From assembly GCF_900129935.1 (NCBI RefSeq), contig NZ_FQXJ01000010.1:62001-126000 (forward strand): DNA of 64,000 nucleotides. Direction: 5' to 3'. How positions within the stretch are numbered: the stretch's first letter is position 1; every line of letters starts with the position of its first letter. Position numbers and translations under genes: made by a program. The notes below the pieces were generated by a model. That model had not been told where the DNA came from. It searched no databases and was given only the letters and a program-made list of their open reading frames with translations. Source of the DNA: Desulfosporosinus lacus DSM 15449. Lineage in GTDB: Bacteria > Bacillota > Desulfitobacteriia > Desulfitobacteriales > Desulfitobacteriaceae. Below are positions 36,502 through 43,646 of the stretch, piece by piece.

Positions 36502-36645
36502 TTACAATAACAAATCCATGATAAACGTAAACATCGCATCTTCATACTTTTCGATCTTTGGTGCAATTGCCTGTTGAGGCTTACCCTCTAATTCTGGGTG
36601 CTCTGCTAAATATTCTTCCCAAGTCACATAATATTTCGAATCCAT
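36502..36645 (-). CDS. 47-residue small protein downstream of the UroD-type methyltransferase
   Basis: A short ORF with a proper GAGAGG site about 6 bases before ATG 36645, beginning 20 bases past the methyltransferase stop. It reads MDSKYYVTWEEYLAEHPELE, then a GKPQQAIAPKIEKYEDAMF helix, then TFIMDLLL. It is acidic, probably helical, and without cysteine or signal peptide. The position in the operon and the clean ribosome site argue that it is expressed. I recognise no family. It might be a subunit or stabiliser of the demethylase. Between its stop and the GPH carrier gene lies a 240-base gap with a weak GGAGG/CCTCC hairpin near 36400. Confidence 0.6.
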   Translation of the reverse strand: MDSKYYVTWEEYLAEHPELEGKPQQAIAPKIEKYEDAMFTFIMDLLL

Positions 36646-36665
36646 TTTATCCTCTCCCCCCAGTT

Positions 36666-37820
36666 TTAGTAGGTTCCGTTTTCATGAACATAATCCAAGA
36701 CAGCTTTGAGATTTTCCACAACCGGACCACTGGCTTCCAAATGAATAATGCTCTTATCCGCTTGCCACCAATATCTTCCTCCTGGAGCGAGGATATCTAA
36801 TAATTCCTTGGCCTTATCCACACACTGTTGCTTAGTCCCGGTTTGCAACAATGTCACTGGATAGAGCCCCGAGATGATGTGTTTTTGGCCCAGCTTTTCC
36901 TTAATAACTTTTGCATCTCCGTATTCAAACCTCATAATTGTGTTTTCTGGCAATTCATACAGATAATCGAGGTATCTCATCCAGTCTTGTTCCACAAACA
37001 GCTGGACATTTTGACCCATACTAGCCAATGTCTCGACTAACTTCTTGAAGGTCGGCCAGTATAATGTTGCAAAGTCCTTATCGCGCAAATAGGGCGCCAT
37101 GTGAAGCGGAATAAAGGTATACCCTAACATTGAGGGATTCGGCAGAGTACCTTTCTTAATCATCAAAGGTAATACAGCTTCACAGGCTGCCGCCACCTTA
37201 TCAGGATACCGTCTGACATCACCTGAAATCCCTTTGAAACTTCTCAGAAAGTCAGCCATGAAATCAAAGGGAGCTTCTGTTAGAGCACCAATCATCGTAG
37301 CAAAGCCATATTTGGCATTCATTTTTGCCCTGATTGCTCCCAGATAGGCCAGATCATCGGATTGAGCTCGCATCGCCTTAGCCAACGTCATAGCCACTTT
37401 GCCAGGTTCCCCGTTAAACCCTGTGTATAACCGAGGCAAAATCGTTTCGACAATACAATCATAAGGGGATGCTATAAATTGGTCATATTCCTCAGCCAGC
37501 ATGCCCACGACATCGGGATGCTGCATGAATCCGCTGGAACTCATGACAATAGGGGTTGACCCTAGAATTTGATAGTGTGAAGGAATTCTGATGGAACCGC
37601 CAGGATAAGTGTCAGTGTAGAAATCTTGACAAAATTTATCGTACACTGGCTCTAATTTAGTTAGATCCCATTGACACTCTGCCAAGTCCAAACCGGCATG
37701 TTGAATAGCAAAATCTTGGGTTGCCGGGTTGCTGATCGGCACTCTTTTTGGGGTTTTTCCGCTGAACAGATCGCGGAAAATCTGATTTCGTTCATTCGTC
37801 CTAGCTGCAGCATCCGTCAT
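36666..37820 (-). CDS. UroD-family methyltransferase, probable O-demethylase component (MtvB/OdmB-like)
   Basis: A 384-residue protein of the uroporphyrinogen decarboxylase/MtaA superfamily. It would move a methyl group from a methoxylated substrate (vanillate-type in Moorella MtvB and Desulfitobacterium OdmB) to the Co(I) corrinoid protein encoded immediately upstream (1-base gap). Seen features are RVPISNPATQDFAIQHAG near 25, the central IGALTEAPFDFMADFLRSFKG near 178, FVEQDWMRYLDYLYELP near 270, ISGLYPVTLLQTGTKQQCVDKAKELLDILAPGGRYWW near 313. It is too divergent for haem UroD, and the neighbours are all methyl-transfer genes. Exact substrate is unknown. Confidence 0.85.
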   Translation of the reverse strand: MTDAAARTNERNQIFRDLFSGKTPKRVPISNPATQDFAIQHAGLDLAECQWDLTKLEPVYDKFCQDFYTDTYPGGSIRIPSHYQILGSTPIVMSSSGFMQHPDVVGMLAEEYDQFIASPYDCIVETILPRLYTGFNGEPGKVAMTLAKAMRAQSDDLAYLGAIRAKMNAKYGFATMIGALTEAPFDFMADFLRSFKGISGDVRRYPDKVAAACEAVLPLMIKKGTLPNPSMLGYTFIPLHMAPYLRDKDFATLYWPTFKKLVETLASMGQNVQLFVEQDWMRYLDYLYELPENTIMRFEYGDAKVIKEKLGQKHIISGLYPVTLLQTGTKQQCVDKAKELLDILAPGGRYWWQADKSIIHLEASGPVVENLKAVLDYVHENGTY

Positions 37821-37821
37821 C

Positions 37822-38460
37822 TTATTTCACCCACCCTTGACAAGTTTTCAGCCCTTCGGCAGCGTTTGTCGTGAAAGCGTCCGCGCCAATTTGCTTACAG
37901 GCATCTTCATTAACAGGATTCCCTCCAATGATTATTTTTACGCTATCCCTTAAGCCTGCTTCGTTCAACGCATTAACCGTATTTTTCATAGAGTCGATGG
38001 CAAGGGTCAGAACTCCGCTCATCCCAACAATTTGTGGTTTAACCTCTTTCACTTTCTCGACAAACGCACTGGGGGAAACGTCAATTCCTAAGTCGTAAAC
38101 GTCGAAACCTGCTGCTTCTGCCATACTCCCGAAAATATTCTTGCCAATATCGTGTAAATCTCCTTCAACAGTACCGATAACAATGGAACCAAATTTTTGG
38201 GTAGCAACACTGCTTAGAACAGGTTTTAGTAAATCGATGGTTTTCGATAGTAATTCTCCGGCAAAAATCAAGTCACCAACGTAGTATTCGTTCTTTTCAA
38301 ACAACTCTCCGACAATCGCCATCCCCTGTTGACAAGCGAAAACAACCTTCTGGGCATCTTCACCACTGGGGTTTGTAGCTACAAAATCGCTAATCATCGT
38401 TAAAATCGTGTTTTCGTCAAGGTCTCCTACTGCTTGAGTCAGTACCTGTAAATCGATCAT
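37822..38460 (-). CDS. Corrinoid methyl-carrier protein (first of four)
   Basis: A 212-residue shuttle protein. The N-terminal helical cap (about 1-85) is followed by a B12-binding Rossmann domain with the base-off motif GDLHDIGK, where His103 is the lower cobalt ligand. Then come DLGIDVSPSAFVEKVKE, a MSGVLTLAIDSMKNTVNAL segment and IIGGNPVNEDACKQIGADAFTTNAAEGLKTC. I start at ATG 38460 (GGAGG upstream), dropping a 25-residue extension. It lies between the MtrH-like and UroD-type methyltransferases and would carry the methyl group from one to the other. Confidence 0.94.
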   Translation of the reverse strand: MIDLQVLTQAVGDLDENTILTMISDFVATNPSGEDAQKVVFACQQGMAIVGELFEKNEYYVGDLIFAGELLSKTIDLLKPVLSSVATQKFGSIVIGTVEGDLHDIGKNIFGSMAEAAGFDVYDLGIDVSPSAFVEKVKEVKPQIVGMSGVLTLAIDSMKNTVNALNEAGLRDSVKIIIGGNPVNEDACKQIGADAFTTNAAEGLKTCQGWVK

Positions 38461-38524
38461 GATTAAACCTCCTCTAATTTTAAACAAGTTAGTTATGAGA
38501 GATTGGAATATACCTAGATTTAAC

Positions 38525-38534
38525 TGTATATACA
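38525..38534 (-). promoter_or_regulatory. TGTATATACA palindrome, probable GntR operator (site 1)
   Basis: A perfect 10-bp palindrome, 65 bases upstream of the corrinoid protein start and 41 bases after the MtrH-like gene stop. The same word occurs at 39418, and a near match at 43163. Confidence 0.55.
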
Positions 38535-38574
38535 AGATTAAGGAAAAAAATAATTCTCTTTATCATCCGAAATC

Positions 38575-39387
38575 TTAAGCGTCCGTTTTTAGAGGACCGA
38601 TCTTGTTTTTGCGGTAAGCATTCAAGTAATTTCTGCAAAATCGATCTTTACCCAGTAAAGCATCTGTTATATACAGCGTTGTCACCAAATCCCGATTACA
38701 AGGATCTAAGATGGCAGAATCCATTCCTGCGTCAATCGCTAAGGTTAAGAAGTGTTGATTAACCACTTTTCTTAAAGGCATTCCAAAGGATATATTGCTT
38801 AACCCAGAAGTTACTTTAATAGCCGGGTATAAGGTTTTAACTTCTTTTAAGGTTTCGACAAAGTTCAGCAGAGATTGATTATCTGCAGACAGTGCCATTA
38901 CAAGCGGGTCAATGTGGATCCTGTCAGGGCTAATATCATACGTTAGAGCCTTTTCAACCAAGACCTTTGTGATTTCCACCCTTGTTTGAATGTCCTTGGG
39001 GATCCCCCTGTTATCACATGTCAGTGCAATAACTTCCCATTTCGTCCCTTTAATAATCGGATAGATTATCTCACATTTTCCGCCTTCTTCAGATACAGAG
39101 TTGATCAATCCAGGACGTTTAGCATAAGGGAAAACTTTTTCAATAACGTTCGGATTTGGACTATCGATACATAAAGGAGTATCCACTGCGTTCTGAATAA
39201 TATCCATCATCCATAATAAAGTATCTACTTCAACATCTGGTGAAGTGCTGGCACAGACATCAAGATAATCTGCACCTGCTTCTGTCTGGCGTATGGCAAG
39301 GCTTCGAATAAACTCTTCATCCTTTTGCTCTATGGCCTTTTTAACACTTGGTATAGTTCCGTTTATTTTTTCGCCAATAATAATCAT
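38575..39387 (-). CDS. MtrH/AcsE-like corrinoid:tetrahydrofolate methyltransferase (MtvA/OdmD-like)
   Basis: A 270-residue pterin-binding TIM-barrel methyltransferase that passes the methyl group from the methyl-corrinoid to tetrahydrofolate for the Wood-Ljungdahl pathway. Features are IIIGEKINGTIPSVKKAIE at the N terminus, GADYLDVCAS near 43 with the pterin-binding Asp, SPNPNVIEKVF near 78, ALTCDNRGIP near 125, and GLSNISFGMPLRKVVN near 200, all typical of AcsE/MtvA enzymes. ATG 39387 follows GAGGAGGG. It is the first gene of the demethylase operon, with a TGTATATACA palindrome 30 bases upstream. Confidence 0.9.
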   Translation of the reverse strand: MIIIGEKINGTIPSVKKAIEQKDEEFIRSLAIRQTEAGADYLDVCASTSPDVEVDTLLWMMDIIQNAVDTPLCIDSPNPNVIEKVFPYAKRPGLINSVSEEGGKCEIIYPIIKGTKWEVIALTCDNRGIPKDIQTRVEITKVLVEKALTYDISPDRIHIDPLVMALSADNQSLLNFVETLKEVKTLYPAIKVTSGLSNISFGMPLRKVVNQHFLTLAIDAGMDSAILDPCNRDLVTTLYITDALLGKDRFCRNYLNAYRKNKIGPLKTDA

Positions 39388-39417
39388 TTGAGGCCCTCCT
39401 CGCTTCATATCTACTCC

Positions 39418-39427
39418 TGTATATACA
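39418..39427 (-). promoter_or_regulatory. TGTATATACA palindrome, probable GntR operator (site 2)
   Basis: A perfect palindrome in the extended context ACATGTATATACAGG (minus strand), 31 bases upstream of the MtrH-like gene start. It is well placed to block transcription of the demethylase operon. Confidence 0.6.
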
Positions 39428-39665
39428 TGTCTTATGAGGATATATTAACAATATTCAATTTACTTGTCAAATTATCTTTTTCACAAGTCATTCAATTTAA
39501 ACTCTTGCTACAATTTAAAATCTTGATTCAAATTACTTTTAACTGATGGACATACCATTTTTTTAAAGGAAACCTAATGGCACAAGGCCATAGGCACCTT
39601 GAAGCATGGAGAAAGACTAATATAGTCATGTTCGAACTATGGTTTGTTCCGTTGGATGCAACCAG

Positions 39666-39748
39666 TGAACTCGTTCAGCTAAAGCTGAACATCGAGACTT
39701 CGGTGGCATAAGGAACACCCCCTTGAATAAGTGGGTGTTCCGGAATTG
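39666..39748. repeat. Dispersed structured repeat, compact copy (copy B)
   Basis: The 5' hairpin GTTCAGCTAAAGCTGAAC, CATCGAGACTTCGGTGGC, then directly AAGGAACACCCCC, the loop TTGAATA, AGTGGGTGTT and CCGGAATTGATAA. The long central hairpin of copy A is absent. It fills part of the 430-base gap between the RACE gene stop and the demethylase operon; the rest of the gap is AT-rich promoter DNA. Confidence 0.78.
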
Positions 39749-39817
39749 ATAAAGAAAAGAAGCAAAGAACTTTGTCAGTCCCTTGCTCCTTTGGCAATAT
39801 ACGTTATTTTCCATGCT

Positions 39818-41683
39818 TTATTGTATTTTAAAATATGTGCATTCACCGAAAATACTATTAAATCTAGGATAACTGCCCAATTCAACAAATTTAACAGCCT
39901 CAGCAATATCCTTCGTTCTACGGAATTCACTTGAAGAAAGTAACGCCAATTTTGAGCCAGTGCCAGCTGCATTGCCAATCATTTGAATTTTACTTTCCAG
40001 CTCAGGGGGAATCAACCCTATAACACAGGCGCTATGCGGATTCAAGTAGTTTCCAAAGGCCCCGGCCAAGAGGACTTCTTTAATATCTTGGGCTTGAATG
40101 CCATAGGTCTCCATTAAAACTCTGACCCCTGCCGCCATTGCTCCCTTGGCCATCTGAAGTTCTCTGATATCTGACTGAGTAATCATAATAGGTCTGCCAT
40201 GACCGGTTATACCGGCTTCAGCAAGCAAAAATGCGCCTTGGCCTTCAAATTGTATGAGATTTTCCTTAAACCTTTGGGCCGCAGGATTTGTTAATTGGTC
40301 GAAGGCTAAGATTTTTCCTCTCTTATTAAGAATACCAAGTTCTACTAATCCCGCGACAGCATCAAGCAAAGCAGAACCACATATTCCTAAGGGTTTGCCT
40401 CCCCCTATCACGGAATACTCAAGCTTGTCCCGATAGTAAACATGGTCGATGGCCCCCGCGGCACCCCTCATCCCACTACTGATTTGGGCCCCCTCAAAAG
40501 CAGGGCCTGCCGCAGCTGAACAGGCAACTATCTTTTCTCTGGAACCAAGGGCAATTTCACCATTAGTTCCAATATCTATAACAAGCTTAATATCTTCACT
40601 CTGATCCAACTCGGTGGTCAACAACACTGCAACTGTGTCGGCCCCTACAAAACCAGCAATATTCGGCAGCATAAATACTTTTCCAGCCTGATTAATGCTT
40701 ATTTCAAGTTCCGAAGCATCTAATGCCAAAGGTTCACTCAGGGCAGGTACATAAGGGGATACGGCAATACTCTGAGGATTTATGCCTAGAAAAATATGAT
40801 GCATACAAGTATTCGCCGCGATAGAAATGGCGTAGATGTCATTCCTCAAAACAGACACTTTTTGTGCCGCTTCATCAATTAGTTTATTAATAGCCCCAAC
40901 CACAGCCCTCTGCAGTTTTGTTAGACCATTTTCTTCATGGCTCGCAAAGGTGAGCCTCGAAATTACATCTGCCCCAAACGCAGTCTGAGGATTAAGGGTA
41001 GAAACCACACTTAACTCTTTCCCAGTATAAAGATCGAGCAGATAGCCCACAATGGTAGTTGTACCAATATCGAAGGCCATTCCGAGCATCGATTTCGCAG
41101 AATCCTGCGGTTCGATTCCAGCTACTTTACTTTGATACATAACTGCCGTAATCCGATTATTGGCACCTCTAATGACATCTGGCATCTGCCTTAGAATAGA
41201 GACTGTTGTCTCTAATTCACTCTCCTTATACCCTTGTCTGACTAGACTTTCTATCAAGCGACGCCAATCAGAACTCTGAGTTTCACGCGAAGGCTTATCG
41301 ACTTCAATGGGTACTTTGAGGAGCAGTGGTTCAATCTTGGAAGTTCTTTCGCTGGCAGCTATTAAAATATTGTGTTTAAGTTTATTTTGGTTTGGAAGCT
41401 CCACTATTAGGTCATTGTGCACAGCAGTTAAGCATGCTAAACGAATACCTTCGTCTAATTCCTTCACTTGAAGTATTTCTTGTTCCCTAGTAACCGGTGT
41501 CGTCAATCCCTCAGAGACTTTGACCCGACATTTTCCGCAAGTTCCTTGACCGCCGCAGAGAAAATCAAACTCTAACCCGGCTTCATTCATAACTTCCTTG
41601 AGTTTGCTGCCATCCGCCGCTTCTACTAATACATTGCCAGGCTGAAAAACCACTTTATGATATTTCAAGAAAGCTCCCTCCAC
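39818..41683 (-). CDS. Reductive activator of corrinoid proteins (RACE, RamA/DUF4445-like)
   Basis: A 621-residue protein that uses ATP to return the inactive Co(II) corrinoid protein to Co(I). The N-terminal [2Fe-2S] ferredoxin domain (about 8-95) has Cys43, Cys49, Cys52 and Cys84 (CGGQGTCGKC...C). A linker follows. The C-terminal ASKHA ATPase domain starts near 200 with GMAFDIGTTTIVGYLLDL and continues with VIDIGTNGEIALG, SSGMRGAAGAIDHV and VLLAGAFGNYLNP. Size and order match the RACE proteins of O-demethylase systems. It lies 43 bases after the GntR gene in the same operon, serving one or more of the four corrinoid proteins. Confidence 0.95.
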   Translation of the reverse strand: MEGAFLKYHKVVFQPGNVLVEAADGSKLKEVMNEAGLEFDFLCGGQGTCGKCRVKVSEGLTTPVTREQEILQVKELDEGIRLACLTAVHNDLIVELPNQNKLKHNILIAASERTSKIEPLLLKVPIEVDKPSRETQSSDWRRLIESLVRQGYKESELETTVSILRQMPDVIRGANNRITAVMYQSKVAGIEPQDSAKSMLGMAFDIGTTTIVGYLLDLYTGKELSVVSTLNPQTAFGADVISRLTFASHEENGLTKLQRAVVGAINKLIDEAAQKVSVLRNDIYAISIAANTCMHHIFLGINPQSIAVSPYVPALSEPLALDASELEISINQAGKVFMLPNIAGFVGADTVAVLLTTELDQSEDIKLVIDIGTNGEIALGSREKIVACSAAAGPAFEGAQISSGMRGAAGAIDHVYYRDKLEYSVIGGGKPLGICGSALLDAVAGLVELGILNKRGKILAFDQLTNPAAQRFKENLIQFEGQGAFLLAEAGITGHGRPIMITQSDIRELQMAKGAMAAGVRVLMETYGIQAQDIKEVLLAGAFGNYLNPHSACVIGLIPPELESKIQMIGNAAGTGSKLALLSSSEFRRTKDIAEAVKFVELGSYPRFNSIFGECTYFKIQ

Positions 41684-41726
41684 CCTGTATTATTAATACT
41701 CTAACCTTTACACTTTGGACTCCGGA

Positions 41727-42425
41727 TTAATCACTGCTGCCTTGCAATTTTATATAGTCTCCCCTATAACTAGTGATACCTATGCCAATTGGCTTGTTCT
41801 CATTGTTATAAAGTTTCTGCTCAACCACTAATAAGGCCAGATCATCATAAATATTGAGATATCGTTTAATCTCTTTATTAGGTATCTGAGCACTAATACT
41901 AATTCTTTTCTTTAATGCAAAAATGGGCATACTATTCGAGACCATTTCCTGAAATGTGGCTTGTTCAATTTCCTTTTCTACAATAGGCATACCTTTGCTA
42001 TATAGTAAATATTTTACATCGTAAGCAACGGGACTTCCTTCTGTATAGAATAACCTCCGAATCATAATAACATGCTTATTTCTGGTAGTTTGCAACTCAT
42101 CTGCTAACTTTTCATCGGGCATAATAATTGACACTTCTAACAGTCTGGCGTTATCAACACTATTAATAGGGTTATTCATCTCATCATAATGTAAAGTATA
42201 TTTGTTAACCTCTGGTTTTTGGACGTAACTGCCTTTACCAGGAACAGAATAGATGTATCCCTCACTTGCTAAAATAGCCAGCCCTTTTCTAACCGTCATT
42301 CGGCTGACACCATATTCTTTACAAAGTGCGGTTTCGGGAGGAACGGTATCACCAGGTTTTAATTCTGCGCTGTTTACTTTTTTCTTGATGTCTTCAACAA
42401 TTTTGATATAAACCGGATCAGCCAT
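41727..42425 (-). CDS. GntR/HutC-family transcriptional regulator (UTRA domain)
   Basis: A 232-residue regulator. The winged helix lies at about 1-70 (IVEDIKKKVNSAELKPGDTVPPETALCKEYGVSRMTVRKGLAILASEGYIYSVPGKGSYV). The UTRA ligand domain lies at about 85-228, with NKHVIMIRRLFYTEGSPVAYDVKYL and LVVEQKLYNNENKPIGIGITSYRGDY. Its start overlaps the upstream corrinoid gene by 8 bases, with AAGGAG 9 bases before ATG. TGTATATACA palindromes before the demethylase operon, the corrinoid gene and its own operon are the likely binding sites. The effector is probably the methoxylated substrate or its product. Confidence 0.93.
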   Translation of the reverse strand: MADPVYIKIVEDIKKKVNSAELKPGDTVPPETALCKEYGVSRMTVRKGLAILASEGYIYSVPGKGSYVQKPEVNKYTLHYDEMNNPINSVDNARLLEVSIIMPDEKLADELQTTRNKHVIMIRRLFYTEGSPVAYDVKYLLYSKGMPIVEKEIEQATFQEMVSNSMPIFALKKRISISAQIPNKEIKRYLNIYDDLALLVVEQKLYNNENKPIGIGITSYRGDYIKLQGSSD

Positions 42426-43098
42426 TACCTTCTACTCCTTGTCCATTACCAACATTCATCCATTCCCTGCATAATTTAGCCCCTACTGAAGCATCTGTTG
42501 CAAACCCATCTGCACCAATGAATCTGAAGGCCTCTTGTGTAAGATGATTAGCACCTATAATGATCTTAACTTTATCTCTAAGGTGTGCTTCCATCAAAGA
42601 GATTACGACTTCTCTCATTTCATCTACAGTGCTCGTTAACACACCGCTCAGCGCTAAAATATCCGGATTATGTTTTTTTACATTTTTTACAAAGAGCTCT
42701 CTCGATACATCTACCCCCAGGTCAATCACATCAAAACCATTTGCTTCTAACATATACCTGAAAATGTCTTTTCCAATATCATGTATATCTCCTTTGACAG
42801 TGCCTATAACAATCTTTCCGGTTTTTTTATTGTACTTCGCATGGAAAAAGTCAGTCATTTCTTCTAGTTCCAATACTTGTCTAAAGATAAGCCCTGCCAT
42901 GATCAAGTCTGCAATATAATAGTCTCTGCAGTCATAGAGTTTCCCTACCCTCTTCATTCCTTCATTCATTAAATCAAGCAGGTATAGAGGGTCAATCCCT
43001 TCAATTAAGACTTCCTTAGCCAATTTAAGAGAGTTTTCTTCGTCTAACTGTTCCACACATCTGACTAATGATTCCTTTATTTCGCCTAAGTCTTTCAT
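42418..43098 (-). CDS. Corrinoid methyl-carrier protein (second of four)
   Basis: A 226-residue B12-binding shuttle. The helical cap spans about 1-90. The cobalamin motif GDIHDIGKD with His106 starts the Rossmann domain, followed by DLGVDVSRELFVKNVKKH, LSGVLTSTVDEMREVV and IIIGANHLTQEAFRFIGADGFATDASVGAKLC. It is close to the protein at 37822 in layout. No methyltransferase gene directly adjoins; it leads an operon with the GntR regulator and the RACE activator. It may serve a methyltransferase encoded elsewhere, or act as a sensor partner for the regulator, which is speculative. Confidence 0.92.
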   Translation of the reverse strand: MKDLGEIKESLVRCVEQLDEENSLKLAKEVLIEGIDPLYLLDLMNEGMKRVGKLYDCRDYYIADLIMAGLIFRQVLELEEMTDFFHAKYNKKTGKIVIGTVKGDIHDIGKDIFRYMLEANGFDVIDLGVDVSRELFVKNVKKHNPDILALSGVLTSTVDEMREVVISLMEAHLRDKVKIIIGANHLTQEAFRFIGADGFATDASVGAKLCREWMNVGNGQGVEGNG

Positions 43099-43160
43099 CT
43101 TTTCCCTCCCCTAAACCATATTACGGCTTTGCAAGCTTAATCAATGCCTGTTTTATTGAT

Positions 43161-43183
43161 GTTATATATACAGGTATAACAGG
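43161..43183 (-). promoter_or_regulatory. Probable GntR operator (site 3)
   Basis: On the minus strand it reads CCTGTTATACCTGTATATAT followed by AAC. It contains TGTATATATA, one base off the TGTATATACA word, and is itself framed by GTTATA and TATAAC. It lies 60-85 bases before the start of the corrinoid-GntR-RACE operon, fitting autoregulation. Confidence 0.45.
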
Positions 43184-43355
43184 AATATTCAAACTAAATC
43201 TTATAATCTAAAATTTGTTTTGTCAAACGTTCGACAAAGATTTCAGAATTTGGTCAATCTTCGTTTACATATTAGGGGAGAATCCCCCCAATATGAGATG
43301 GGCGCACTCTTCTTTCTTATTTAAGTCTTAACTAAATACTACTCTATAATTACTC

Positions 43356-43415
43356 TTACACTTTTCTAGCATCATTTTTTATTTCAGCAAGGCTTTGAGG
43401 GGTAATTTTATAAAC
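43356..43415 (-). pseudogene. C-terminal remnant of a second GPH carrier
   Basis: On the minus strand, 19 codons and a stop read VYKITPQSLAEIKNDARKV. This matches the C terminus of the intact GPH carrier at 34896 (FYKITPQSLAKMQSEIAARKA). Nothing of the rest of the gene remains; 9 bases further upstream the dispersed repeat copy C begins. A carrier gene was apparently deleted with the break next to the repeat. Confidence 0.75.
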
Positions 43416-43424
43416 ACATAATAC

Positions 43425-43519
43425 GTGAACTCGTTCCCTAAAGCTGAACATCGAGACTTCGGTGACGTAAGTAGAATAAGGAACACCCACTTGAAGAAGA
43501 GGGTGTCTCGGAATTGATA
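43425..43519. repeat. Dispersed structured repeat (copy C)
   Basis: GTGAACTCGTTCCCTAAAGC, TGAACATCGAGACTTCGGTG, ACGTAAGTAGAATAAGGAAC, then ACCCACTT, a loop, AAGAGGGTGT and CTCGGAATTGATAA. The central hairpin is reduced to a few bases. It borders the GPH remnant. Confidence 0.78.
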
Positions 43520-43563
43520 AACCTACATAGAGATTGCAGGATATAGCGTTATTCCGGTCTTTT

Positions 43564-43601
43564 AAAGAGGCACCTCAAAATAATTTGAGGCGCCCCCTTT
43601 T
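43564..43601. terminator. Terminator after the CooS-like gene
   Basis: GAGGCACCTCAAA is opposed by TTTGAGGCGCCCC around ATAA, with T-rich sequence on either side, 45 bases past the minus-strand stop. Confidence 0.65.
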
Positions 43602-43646
43602 TCCAGTCGATTATGCTTTGAAGATTTCTTAGCCTTGGTAGAAGAT

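Noticed and set aside
36378-36566. A 62-codon minus-strand ORF rich in Arg and Cys
   Set aside because: No ribosome site, odd composition, and it overlaps the better-supported 47-residue gene in another frame.
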